DNA of 26,936 nt, from contig JAFQKO010000188.1 of assembly GCA_017396865.1 (NCBI GenBank), positions 1 through 26,936 on the forward strand, in the 5' to 3' direction. Position 1 is the stretch's first letter, and each line of letters starts with the position of its first letter. The translations under genes and the position numbers were made by a program. Positions 1-6,876 of this stretch are shown here, piece by piece. This DNA is from Clostridia bacterium (GTDB lineage: Bacteria > Bacillota_A > Clostridia > Oscillospirales > QAKW01). Under the pieces are notes generated by a model, which saw only the letters and a program-made list of their open reading frames with translations, did not search any database and was not told the DNA's origin.

Positions 1-87
1 CAAAAGCTTCACGCAAGAGGCCCGATGGGGCTGCGGGAGCTTACGACCTATAAATATATCGTCCGCGGCAGCGGTCAGGTGAGGTGA
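1..87 (+). CDS. proA: Gamma-glutamyl phosphate reductase, C-terminal end (partial)
   Basis: The first frame is open from base 1 to a TGA at 85-87 and encodes the last 28 residues of a protein whose start lies before the window. The segment ARGPMGLRELTTYKYIV followed by GSGQVR matches the conserved C-terminus of ProA, which reduces gamma-glutamyl phosphate to glutamate-5-semialdehyde in proline synthesis. The next gene is proC, the following step of the same pathway, four bases downstream, which strongly supports the call. The ribosome site of proC overlaps the end of this gene, so the two are probably translated from one message. Confidence 0.85.
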   Translation, partial: QKLHARGPMGLRELTTYKYIVRGSGQVR

Positions 88-91
88 GCAT

Positions 92-874
92 ATGAAATAC
101 GGATTTATCGGATGCGGCACTATGGGCGGTGCGCTGGCAACCGCCGCCGCAAAAGCGGTGGGCGGCGCAAACCTGCTTTTGGCCGATGCAGATGCCCAAA
201 AGGCAAAGGTACTGGCGGAAAAGCTGGGCGCAAAAACCGCAACCAACGAGGAGATTGCAAAAACCTGCGATTATATCGTGTTGGGGGTTAAGCCCCAGAT
301 GATGGATGCCGTTTTAAAGGCATTGCCCGTTGAGGGCGAGCCGATCATGGTCAGCATGGCGGCAGGTCTTTCCATTGAAGCCTTGAAGGAAATGGGCGGT
401 AAGGCTCTGCCTTGGATTCGGATGATGCCGAATATGCCGGTGGCGGTGGGCGAGGGAACCATCCTCTATACCGCCGAAGCCGAGCAAGCGGCAATCGACG
501 GATTTTGCGCCCTCTTTGCAAAGGCAGGAAAGCTCTTTGCCATGGAGGAAAAGCTGATCGATGCGGGCAGCGCCCTTTCGGGCTGCGGCCCCGCCTTCGC
601 CTTTCTCTTTATCGAGGCGCTGGCAGACGGCGCGGTCAAATGCGGAATGCCCCGTGCGCTGGCGGAGCAGTTGGCGGCCAATACCCTGCTGGGGAGCGCT
701 AAAATGGTGATCGAGAGCGAAAAACATCCCGGTGCCCTGAAGGATGCGGTCTGCAGCCCCGGCGGCAGTACCATCGCAGGGGTGGCGGCGCTGGAGCGCT
801 ATGCCTTCCGCGCGGCGGCAATGGAAGCGGTGGAAGCCGCCTATGAACGAACCAAAGAATTAGGAAATAAATAA
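92..874 (+). CDS. proC: Pyrroline-5-carboxylate reductase
   Basis: This enzyme reduces pyrroline-5-carboxylate to proline with NAD(P)H in the cytoplasm, the last step of proline synthesis. The 260-residue length is normal for the family. The N-terminus has the dinucleotide-binding fold with [11 protein letters not shown] at residues 5-15. The middle contains [12 protein letters not shown], and the C-terminal dimer domain carries the family signature around [15 protein letters not shown], close to the usual SPGGTT-IAGLHALE. The ATG follows a GAGGTGAG ribosome site that overlaps the proA stop. glyA starts 16 bases downstream, so the gene sits inside a longer operon. Nothing is truncated or unusual. 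Confidence 0.95.
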   Translation: MKYGFIGCGTMGGALATAAAKAVGGANLLLADADAQKAKVLAEKLGAKTATNEEIAKTCDYIVLGVKPQMMDAVLKALPVEGEPIMVSMAAGLSIEALKEMGGKALPWIRMMPNMPVAVGEGTILYTAEAEQAAIDGFCALFAKAGKLFAMEEKLIDAGSALSGCGPAFAFLFIEALADGAVKCGMPRALAEQLAANTLLGSAKMVIESEKHPGALKDAVCSPGGSTIAGVAALERYAFRAAAMEAVEAAYERTKELGNK

Positions 875-890
875 GAGGAGGATCTTAAAA

Positions 891-2129
891 ATGGTAGAGA
901 AGAACATGGAGTTTATTTGCAGTATGGACCCTGAAGTGGGTGGCATGATCAAAAAGGAGTATCAGCGTCAGCAAGACGGCATCGAGCTGATCGCCTCCGA
1001 GAACGTGGCATCCCCCGCTGTGATGGCGGCAATGGGTACCGTTTTGACCAATAAATATGCCGAGGGCTATCCCGGCAAGCGCTACTACGGCGGCTGCTTC
1101 TGCGTGGATGAGCTGGAGGAGCTGGCCCGTCAGCGTGCCTGCAAGCTGTTCGGTGCAGAGCATGCCAACGTGCAGCCCCACAGCGGTGCCCAGGCCAATA
1201 TGGCGGTCTATTTTGCCTTCTTGAAGCCCGGCGATACCGTTTTGGGCATGAATCTTGCCCACGGCGGCCATCTGACCCACGGCAGCCCCGTTAATATGTC
1301 GGGTGCTTTCTTTAACTTTGTTCCCTACGGTGTCAACGACGACGGTTATATCGACTACGACGTGCTGGAGCAGCTCGCCAAGGAGAATCAGCCCAAGCTG
1401 ATCGTGGCAGGCGCTTCTGCCTATCCCCGCACCATCGATTTTGAGCGCATCTCCAAGATCGCTAAGGAGGTCGGCGCACTGTTTATGGTGGATATGGCCC
1501 ATATTGCGGGCCTGGTTGCGGCGGGCTTGCATCCCTCGCCCGTTCCCTATGCTGATATCGTTACCACCACCACCCATAAGACCCTCCGCGGCCCCCGCGG
1601 CGGTATGATCCTCTGCAAGGAGGAGTATGCCAAGGTCATCGATAAGGCCATCTTCCCCGGCACCCAGGGCGGCCCTCTGGAGCATATCATCGCCGCCAAG
1701 GCGGTTTGCTTCGGCGAGGCGCTGAAGCCTGAGTTTAAGGCATATCAAAAGCAGGTGATCGCCAATGCCAAGGCGTTGGAGAAGCATCTGCTGGCGGCAG
1801 GGGTCAACCTTGTTTCGGGCGGTACCGATAACCACCTTCTGCTGCTGGATCTGCGCTCCAACGGCATCACCGGTAAGGAACTGGAGCGTCGGCTGGATGA
1901 GGTGCATATCACCGCCAATAAGAACGCCATCCCCAACGATCCCGAGAAGCCCTTCGTTACCAGCGGGATCCGCATCGGTGCGCCCGCCGTTACCACCCGT
2001 GGCTTCAAGGAGCCCGAGATGGAGCTGATCGCAGGCTGGATCAAGGATGTCATTGCCGATTTCGAGGGCAATGAGGAGCGCATCCGCAACGAGGTTATGG
2101 CTCTTTGCAAAAAATATCCCTTATATTAA
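891..2129 (+). CDS. glyA: Serine hydroxymethyltransferase
   Basis: This PLP enzyme interconverts serine plus tetrahydrofolate with glycine plus 5,10-methylene-tetrahydrofolate and is a main source of one-carbon units. The protein is 412 residues, typical for bacteria. Visible signatures are [11 protein letters not shown] near residue 24, the YPGKRYYGG substrate loop, [13 protein letters not shown], and the PLP-lysine segment [14 protein letters not shown] with Lys at about residue 230. A strong AGGAGG site lies just before the first ATG. A second in-frame ATG five codons later is less well placed. The next gene starts 13 bases after the stop, whose last two bases are part of its AAGGAG ribosome site. 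Confidence 0.97.
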   Translation: MVEKNMEFICSMDPEVGGMIKKEYQRQQDGIELIASENVASPAVMAAMGTVLTNKYAEGYPGKRYYGGCFCVDELEELARQRACKLFGAEHANVQPHSGAQANMAVYFAFLKPGDTVLGMNLAHGGHLTHGSPVNMSGAFFNFVPYGVNDDGYIDYDVLEQLAKENQPKLIVAGASAYPRTIDFERISKIAKEVGALFMVDMAHIAGLVAAGLHPSPVPYADIVTTTTHKTLRGPRGGMILCKEEYAKVIDKAIFPGTQGGPLEHIIAAKAVCFGEALKPEFKAYQKQVIANAKALEKHLLAAGVNLVSGGTDNHLLLLDLRSNGITGKELERRLDEVHITANKNAIPNDPEKPFVTSGIRIGAPAVTTRGFKEPEMELIAGWIKDVIADFEGNEERIRNEVMALCKKYPLY

Positions 2130-2142
2130 GGAGAATAAAGCG

Positions 2143-2625
2143 ATGAATTTGCGTCTTTTGAAATTACTCAACAAAAACTGCCGTGCTTCTTTGGAGGAGC
2201 TTTCCACCATGACAGGCCGCACCGTTGAAGAGGTGGCTGCCGAGATGGATGCCCTCGAAAAAGAGGGCATCGTACGTGGCTATAAGGCGGTGATCGACTG
2301 GGAGCGGTTGGATAACACTTACGTTTCCGCGCTGATCGAGCTGAAGGTCACCCCCATGGCGGGCCTTGGCTTTGAAGAGGTCGCCAAAAAGGTGATGAAG
2401 TATCCCGAGGTGGAGACCGTCTACCTGATGAGCGGCGGCTATGATCTGACCGTCATCGTGAAGGGCAAAACCTTCCAGGAGGTTGCCATGTTTGTGGCGA
2501 AGGAGCTTTCTACCTTGGAGAGTGTCACCTCTACCGCCACCCACTTTGTGCTCCGGCGCTACAAAGAGTTGGATGTGGAGCTTTGCGACCATGATCGTGA
2601 TGATCGGGGGACCTTCTCGTTTTGA
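2143..2625 (+). CDS. Lrp/AsnC-family transcriptional regulator
   Basis: This is a 160-residue DNA-binding protein of the leucine-responsive family, which senses amino acids through a C-terminal domain. Residues 1-50 form the winged helix-turn-helix (LRLLKLLNKNCRASLEELS, then a recognition helix and EKEGIVRGYKAVIDW). From about residue 60 to 140 comes the RAM ligand domain, with PEVETVYLMSGGYDLTVIVKG. The frame stays open upstream to 2047, but that stretch lies inside glyA. The ATG at 2143 follows AAGGAG with a 9-base gap and begins the conserved domain. The stop overlaps the start of the aminotransferase by one base, so regulator and enzyme are likely coupled. It may control this operon; the ligand cannot be read from sequence. 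Confidence 0.9.
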   Translation: MNLRLLKLLNKNCRASLEELSTMTGRTVEEVAAEMDALEKEGIVRGYKAVIDWERLDNTYVSALIELKVTPMAGLGFEEVAKKVMKYPEVETVYLMSGGYDLTVIVKGKTFQEVAMFVAKELSTLESVTSTATHFVLRRYKELDVELCDHDRDDRGTFSF

Positions 2626-3791
2626 TGGACTACAGTAAAGTTTTAAATCCGGAGGTATTGAATATCAAGCCCTCCGGCATCCGTAAATTTTTTGACCTTG
2701 CGGAAACCATGAGCGACGTTATTTCGCTGGGCGTGGGCGAGCCGGATTTCCCAACGCCCTGGCAGATCCGCAAGGCGGGCATTAAATCCTTGGAGGAGAG
2801 CAAGACCCGCTATACCTCCAATTGGGGCTTGCAGGCCCTGCGCGAGGCGATTGCCGCCTATACCGCCCGCAAATACCGCCTGACCTATGATCCCGCCGAG
2901 GAGATCTTGGTCACCGTCGGCGGTAGCGAGGCGATCGATGGCTGCATCCGCGCGCTGGTCTGCCCGGGCGATGAGGTCATTATCCCTCAGCCCAGCTACG
3001 TATGCTATGAGCCGATCACCTGCCTGGCGGGCGGTGTGCCGGTGATCATCGAAACCAAGGCGGAGGATTCCTTCAAGCTGACGCCTGAGGCGCTGCGCGC
3101 CGCCATTACCCCCAAAACCAAGGTGCTGATCCTGCCCTATCCCTGCAACCCCACCGGTGCGATCATGGAACGGGAGGATCTGGAAAAGATCGCCGAGGTG
3201 CTGCGGGAAACCGATATCATGGTGCTTTCCGATGAAATTTATGCCGAGCTGACCTTCGGCGGCAAGCAGCACGCTTCCATCGCAGAGCTGCCCGGGATGT
3301 GGGAGCGCACCGTGGTGGTCAACGGCTTTTCCAAGGCCTTTTCCATGACAGGCTGGCGTCTCGGCTATGCCTGCGGCCCGCGGGAGATCATTGCGCAGGT
3401 AACGAAGATCCATCAGTTTGCCATTATGTGCGCACCCACCACGTCGCAGTATGCCGCCATCGCGGCGATGACCGTTTGCGATGAGGTGGTGGAGGAGATG
3501 GTGGAGGAATACGATACCCGCCGCCGCATCATTGTGGATGGCTTCAATAAGCTGGGTCTGACCTGCCGCGATCCCAAGGGCGCATTCTATGCCTTCCCTT
3601 CGATCCAAAAAACGGGTCTTTCCAGCGAGGAATTTTGCCGCCGCCTGCTGGAGAGCAAGCACGTGGCAGTCGTTCCCGGAACGGCCTTCGGTCAGGGCGG
3701 CGAGGGCTTCATCCGCGCCTCCTATTGCTATTCAACCGAACATATCAAAGAAGCGCTCCGCCGCATTGGCGAGTTTCTTAAGGAGCTTTAA
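2625..3791 (+). CDS. PLP-dependent class I/II aminotransferase
   Basis: This cytoplasmic aminotransferase has 388 residues, the normal length for the aspartate/aromatic subfamily. Visible landmarks are GVGEPDFPTP near residue 37, the NPTG turn at 175-178, SDEIYAEL with Asp203 for the PLP ring nitrogen, the Schiff-base Lys237 in NGFSKAFSMTGWRLGY, and a C-terminal Arg in GFIRASYCYS that could bind the substrate carboxylate. A TTG at 2622 is possible, but the ATG at 2625 overlaps the regulator stop in a TGATG arrangement typical of coupled translation. Amino-acid specificity is unclear; alanine, aspartate and aromatic amino acids are all possible. An intrinsic terminator follows at once, so this is the last gene of the operon. 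Confidence 0.9.
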   Translation: MDYSKVLNPEVLNIKPSGIRKFFDLAETMSDVISLGVGEPDFPTPWQIRKAGIKSLEESKTRYTSNWGLQALREAIAAYTARKYRLTYDPAEEILVTVGGSEAIDGCIRALVCPGDEVIIPQPSYVCYEPITCLAGGVPVIIETKAEDSFKLTPEALRAAITPKTKVLILPYPCNPTGAIMEREDLEKIAEVLRETDIMVLSDEIYAELTFGGKQHASIAELPGMWERTVVVNGFSKAFSMTGWRLGYACGPREIIAQVTKIHQFAIMCAPTTSQYAAIAAMTVCDEVVEEMVEEYDTRRRIIVDGFNKLGLTCRDPKGAFYAFPSIQKTGLSSEEFCRRLLESKHVAVVPGTAFGQGGEGFIRASYCYSTEHIKEALRRIGEFLKEL

Positions 3792-3804
3792 AAAAGAATC
3801 TTTT

Positions 3805-3851
3805 GAGATATACCCCTAAAAGGTCAAATTCAGGGGTATATCTCTTTTTTT
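3805..3851 (+). terminator. Intrinsic terminator of the proA-proC-glyA operon
   Basis: A perfect 13-base inverted repeat (3805-3817, GAGATATACCCCT, pairs with 3832-3844) with a 14-base loop is followed by seven T residues at 3845-3851. It lies 13 bases after the aminotransferase stop. Confidence 0.9.
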
Positions 3852-3872
3852 ACACCTATTATTTATATGATG

Positions 3873-3902
3873 TTGACAGCTTCAACCTTTGTAAGGTATA
3901 AT
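3873..3902 (+). promoter_or_regulatory. Sigma-A promoter of the orphan lipoprotein gene
   Basis: A consensus -35 TTGACA (3873-3878) and a consensus -10 TATAAT (3897-3902) are separated by 18 bases. It lies just after the operon terminator and 30 bases before the lipoprotein ATG, so that gene is transcribed on its own. Confidence 0.85.
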
Positions 3903-3932
3903 AAAAGCATCACAACTGACGGAGGTGCCGGT

Positions 3933-4781
3933 ATGAAAAAATGGTTGGTCTGGTTACCGATTTTAATGCTGCTGTTGGGTGCGTGCCGCCTGGATGAGCC
4001 GGGCGATGCCAAGCCTGCCGAGCAGCAGGAAACGCAGAAAACGCAGCATCTTTCAACGCCGAACGGCATTGCCTTTGAGATTCCGAAGCTTTCGGAATCG
4101 GCGCCCACCGTCGAGCAAAAAACGTATTATTTTGAATTTTGCCGTAAATATCTGGTGAACCAACTGCCTGTCTTTAACTATGCGGAGGATACCGTGCCGT
4201 CCACCCCCTTGGTGAATCATTATGCAGGGCTGTTTTTGCAGGATCAGCTTATCTGGGAGCACAGCACGGATTCAATGCAGGATCCGGCGTATTTTTCGGG
4301 AGAAACGCTGGATCGGTTTATACAGCAGCGGTTTGGCTATTCGCTCGGGCTGGATGCGGAGGTTCGGATTGCCTGGGAGCAACGTCCTCATACCGAGCAA
4401 CCGTATTTTTATAATATCCCGCTCTGTGAGCTGGTCGCTTATGGAGAGCAAACCGTTGGCGGGCGGAAGATCGTTCGGGTGCAGGCCCATGGCTTTTGGG
4501 GCTATGGCGAGGGCTATGAATATGCCCCGCGTCCCTATAAGCCGATGACCCACGACGAGCAGGTTATCTACGCCATGATGCAGGAGCAGGGGCTTACCTA
4601 TTATGAGTGCCTGCGTAATTTGATCCTCGCGGGGGAAACCGATCAACTGAATCCGCCGATGGTACTGATGGAATTTAGCTACGTGGAGCAAGCGGATGGG
4701 GAACCGCTGTTTCTCTCCTATTCCGAAACCCCCGTTGAGGGCGAGGATCTCCCCATAATCTACTACGAGCCCGAGGAATAA
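3933..4781 (+). CDS. Predicted lipoprotein of unknown function
   Basis: I do not recognise the family of this 282-residue protein. It starts with a lipoprotein signal peptide: MKK, a hydrophobic run of about 12 residues, and the lipobox LLGAC with the lipidated Cys at residue 18. It should therefore be anchored on the outer face of the membrane. A short Glu/Gln-rich linker (PAEQQETQKTQ) precedes a mixed alpha/beta domain rich in Tyr and aromatic residues, including FWGYGEGYEYAPRPYKP. No catalytic motif or repeat is visible. The frame extends upstream to 3867, but the ATG at 3933 follows GGAGG and begins the signal peptide. It has its own consensus promoter and a hairpin overlapping its stop codon, so it is monocistronic. 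Confidence 0.8.
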   Translation: MKKWLVWLPILMLLLGACRLDEPGDAKPAEQQETQKTQHLSTPNGIAFEIPKLSESAPTVEQKTYYFEFCRKYLVNQLPVFNYAEDTVPSTPLVNHYAGLFLQDQLIWEHSTDSMQDPAYFSGETLDRFIQQRFGYSLGLDAEVRIAWEQRPHTEQPYFYNIPLCELVAYGEQTVGGRKIVRVQAHGFWGYGEGYEYAPRPYKPMTHDEQVIYAMMQEQGLTYYECLRNLILAGETDQLNPPMVLMEFSYVEQADGEPLFLSYSETPVEGEDLPIIYYEPEE

Positions 4782-4806
4782 GAGGTGCAAAAATGCACCT
4801 CTTATT
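4777..4806 (+). terminator. Hairpin overlapping the lipoprotein stop, probable terminator
   Basis: A perfect 13-base inverted repeat (4777-4789 with 4794-4806) with an AAAA loop includes the stop codon itself. The following TACTTTTG is a weak T tract. The flanking A and T bases in the stem would let it act in either direction. Confidence 0.7.
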
Positions 4807-4833
4807 TACTTTTGAAGCAACCTGTGCTATAAT
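4805..4833 (+). promoter_or_regulatory. Sigma-A promoter of the GH36-type gene
   Basis: TATAAT at 4828-4833 carries an extended -10 TG at 4825-4826. The best -35 is TTTACT at 4805-4810 with a 17-base spacer; it overlaps the end of the preceding terminator hairpin. The start codon is 22 bases beyond the -10. Confidence 0.7.
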
Positions 4834-4855
4834 GGGATGAAACGGAGGCGATACT

Positions 4856-6541
4856 ATGGATTGGTTCAACATCGGCGCATGTCAATATAAATTGGAAAGC
4901 AATAAGCTGTGGCTGAAGAATAAATTTTTCACCTATGCGGTCAGCGACGTACCGCAGGTCACGGCAATGGTCGGCGACCGCGGCGGGCGGATGAAGCCCT
5001 ATATGGAGCTTTCGGCCGAAAATCGCACCTATCGGGTGTGGGAGGATCTGCCGATGGTTTGGCTGAGCAATCCGCCTAAAATGTTGCTGAAGCTGCGGGG
5101 CGAGCATTGGACAATTCGGGCAGTGAAGCTGATTGCCTATACCGATTTCAACGATACCCTCACCGACGACCGAACGGTGCAGCTCTTCCGCGGGAAAACC
5201 TTGCCCTTGAAGGGCGATCTCTTCTTTTTAGAGAACCGCGCGCGGGGCGAATGCATCGTGGTGGTCAGCGAAACGCCCGACTATATCGTTTCAACGCTGC
5301 GGATCGAGGATTTTGAGCTGCGGCTGGAAAACAGCGGCAATTCTCTTGCGATCGGCTTCTGCCGTGCAGGGGAGGGAACAGGACTGCTGCGAGACTACGG
5401 CCGCCACGTATCGCGCCCGCGCCTGCCGCTGGCGATGGCGAATACCTGGGGCGACGGCAACGGCGCAAGGCGGGTCTGCCATGATTTTATTGTCAAGGAG
5501 ATCGATGCCGCCGCCGAGCTGGGGCTGGATGCGGTGCAGATCGACGACGGCTGGCAAAAGGGCCGCACCAACGACCCTGCCATCTTCGATGAGGAGCGCT
5601 ATCGCCGCTTCGACGGCGATTTTTGGGAATTGGATCGGGAGCGCTTTCCGCAGGGCATGGAGGCGATCGCCGCCTATGCCGCCAAAAAAGGTGTAAAGCT
5701 GGGGCTTTGGTTTGCCCCCGATCCCCATGAAAGCTATGCCCATCTGGAGCGGGATATCGCCGTTCTGAAGAAGGCCTATGAGGAATGGCAGATCCGCTAT
5801 TTTAAATTGGATATGTTCTACGTTCGAACCCCCGAGGAGCAAAAGCAGATCACCGCACTGCTGGCGGCGATCCACGGCTTCGGCGGCGACGTGGCGGTGC
5901 AGATGGACGTAACCCGCCCATTGCGGCTGAACTATCTCTGTGCGGCGGAATACGGCAGTGTCTTTGTGGAAAACCGCTATACCAAAACGCATACCTTCTT
6001 CCCGCACCGTACCCTTCGAAATCTTTGGAGCTTGGCAAAGTACCTGCCTGCGGGACGGCTGCAGTTTGAACTTGTGAACCCCGACCTCTATCGGGAGCAA
6101 TATGACGAAAAGGACGTGCTTGCGCCCGCTACCTACCCAATGGACTATCAGTTTGCGGCGGTGATGCTGAGCAACCCGCTCTTTTGGATGGAAACGCAGT
6201 TTTTGTCGAAGGAGCGAAGGGAAGAGTTGCAGCGGATCCTGCCCGTTTGGAAGGAGCACCGCGCCGTGCTGCGGGGTGCAGAGATCGTCCCCGTCGGCGA
6301 TTGCCCGAACGGTAAGAGCATTACGGGCTTTTTGGTGCGCAAGGATCGAAAAAACCGCTATCTGCTGGTGTTCCGTGAGGCCACCGAGGCGGCTGCGGCG
6401 ATGATCCCGATGCAGGTGATTCCCAAGGAGCTGCGGCTGCTGGCCTCCTCCTGCGCCGCCAAGGCAGAGCTGCTGCCGGGCGCAGCCAAGGTCAGCTTTG
6501 TGCAACCGCGGTCCTATGCTTTTTACGAAATAGAGGAATAA
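4856..6541 (+). CDS. GH36-type glycoside hydrolase (alpha-galactosidase-like), cytoplasmic
   Basis: This 561-residue protein resembles clan GH-D alpha-galactosidases, which release terminal alpha-galactose with retention of configuration. The TIM-barrel motifs are in order: NTWGDGNG (196-203), VQIDDGWQKG (227-236), LGLWFAPDP (282-290) and RYFKLDMFY (314-322). Asp319 in the last is the likely nucleophile. Asp351 in QMDVTR is a candidate acid/base, but that assignment is uncertain. It is shorter than classical GH36 enzymes of about 700-730 residues, so the N-terminal sandwich domain is reduced. No signal peptide is present, so it should act inside the cell on imported oligosaccharides. GGAGG lies 7 bases before the ATG. 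No sugar transporter is adjacent, so the true substrate is unknown. Confidence 0.75.
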   Translation: MDWFNIGACQYKLESNKLWLKNKFFTYAVSDVPQVTAMVGDRGGRMKPYMELSAENRTYRVWEDLPMVWLSNPPKMLLKLRGEHWTIRAVKLIAYTDFNDTLTDDRTVQLFRGKTLPLKGDLFFLENRARGECIVVVSETPDYIVSTLRIEDFELRLENSGNSLAIGFCRAGEGTGLLRDYGRHVSRPRLPLAMANTWGDGNGARRVCHDFIVKEIDAAAELGLDAVQIDDGWQKGRTNDPAIFDEERYRRFDGDFWELDRERFPQGMEAIAAYAAKKGVKLGLWFAPDPHESYAHLERDIAVLKKAYEEWQIRYFKLDMFYVRTPEEQKQITALLAAIHGFGGDVAVQMDVTRPLRLNYLCAAEYGSVFVENRYTKTHTFFPHRTLRNLWSLAKYLPAGRLQFELVNPDLYREQYDEKDVLAPATYPMDYQFAAVMLSNPLFWMETQFLSKERREELQRILPVWKEHRAVLRGAEIVPVGDCPNGKSITGFLVRKDRKNRYLLVFREATEAAAAMIPMQVIPKELRLLASSCAAKAELLPGAAKVSFVQPRSYAFYEIEE

Positions 6542-6567
6542 AAAATCCCCCCGATGGGGGATTTTTT
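6540..6567 (+). terminator. Intrinsic terminator of the GH36-type gene
   Basis: A perfect 12-base inverted repeat of A6-T-C5 (6540-6551) and G5-A-T6 (6556-6567) has a four-base loop. The T tract is part of the stem. It overlaps the stop codon by two bases. Confidence 0.9.
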
Positions 6568-6570
6568 ATT

Positions 6571-6599
6571 TTGTAACACAAGAGGTTCTGTGGTAATAG
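6571..6599 (+). promoter_or_regulatory. Possible promoter of feoA-feoB
   Basis: TTGTAA (6571-6576) and TAATAG (6594-6599) are 17 bases apart, with TG at 6591-6592 as an extended -10. An alternative -10 is TAGAAT at 6597-6602. The match is moderate. Confidence 0.45.
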
Positions 6600-6610
6600 A
6601 ATAGATTGAG

Positions 6611-6622
6611 ATTTTGCAAAAT
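6611..6622 (+). promoter_or_regulatory. 12-base palindrome, candidate metal-repressor operator
   Basis: ATTTTGCAAAAT is a perfect palindrome about ten bases after the proposed -10 of feoA-feoB and just before the ribosome site. That is where a repressor would block transcription. Which regulator binds it (Fur, DtxR/IdeR or another) cannot be told; it does not match a classical Fur box. Confidence 0.4.
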
Positions 6623-6635
6623 GAGGTAACAGCGA

Positions 6636-6872
6636 ATGAACCGAGCAAAAAGTTTAGCGGAGCTGGAGGTCGGTCGGCGGGCGCGGGTCTGCGCCCTGCT
6701 GAGCGAGGCTGCGCTCCGCCGCAGGCTGTTGGATATGGGGCTGATCTGTGATACCGAGGTGGAATGTCTCGGCAGCAGCCCCTTGGGCGATCCCCGCGCC
6801 TATTTGATTCGCGGTGCGGTGATCGCCATTCGCAATCGCGACAGTAAAGAGATCTTGATCGCAGAGGAGTGA
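6636..6872 (+). CDS. feoA: Ferrous iron transport protein A
   Basis: FeoA is a small cytoplasmic SH3-like protein that works with the FeoB permease in Fe(II) uptake. The 78 residues match the usual length of 75-85. Characteristic segments are SLAELEVGRRARVCALLSE, then ALRRRLLDMGLICDTEVECLG with the conserved RRLLDMG motif, and a C-terminal YLIRGAVIAIRNRDSKEILI. A GAGGT ribosome site lies eight bases before the ATG. feoB starts four bases after the stop, so the pair is one operon. No FeoC gene follows. The 12-base palindrome upstream suggests control by a metal-dependent repressor. Confidence 0.92.
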   Translation: MNRAKSLAELEVGRRARVCALLSEAALRRRLLDMGLICDTEVECLGSSPLGDPRAYLIRGAVIAIRNRDSKEILIAEE

Positions 6873-6876
6873 TGGC

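Noticed and set aside
885..1907. 340-codon open frame on the minus strand across glyA
   Set aside because: It is a codon-bias shadow of glyA with no ribosome site or recognisable product.
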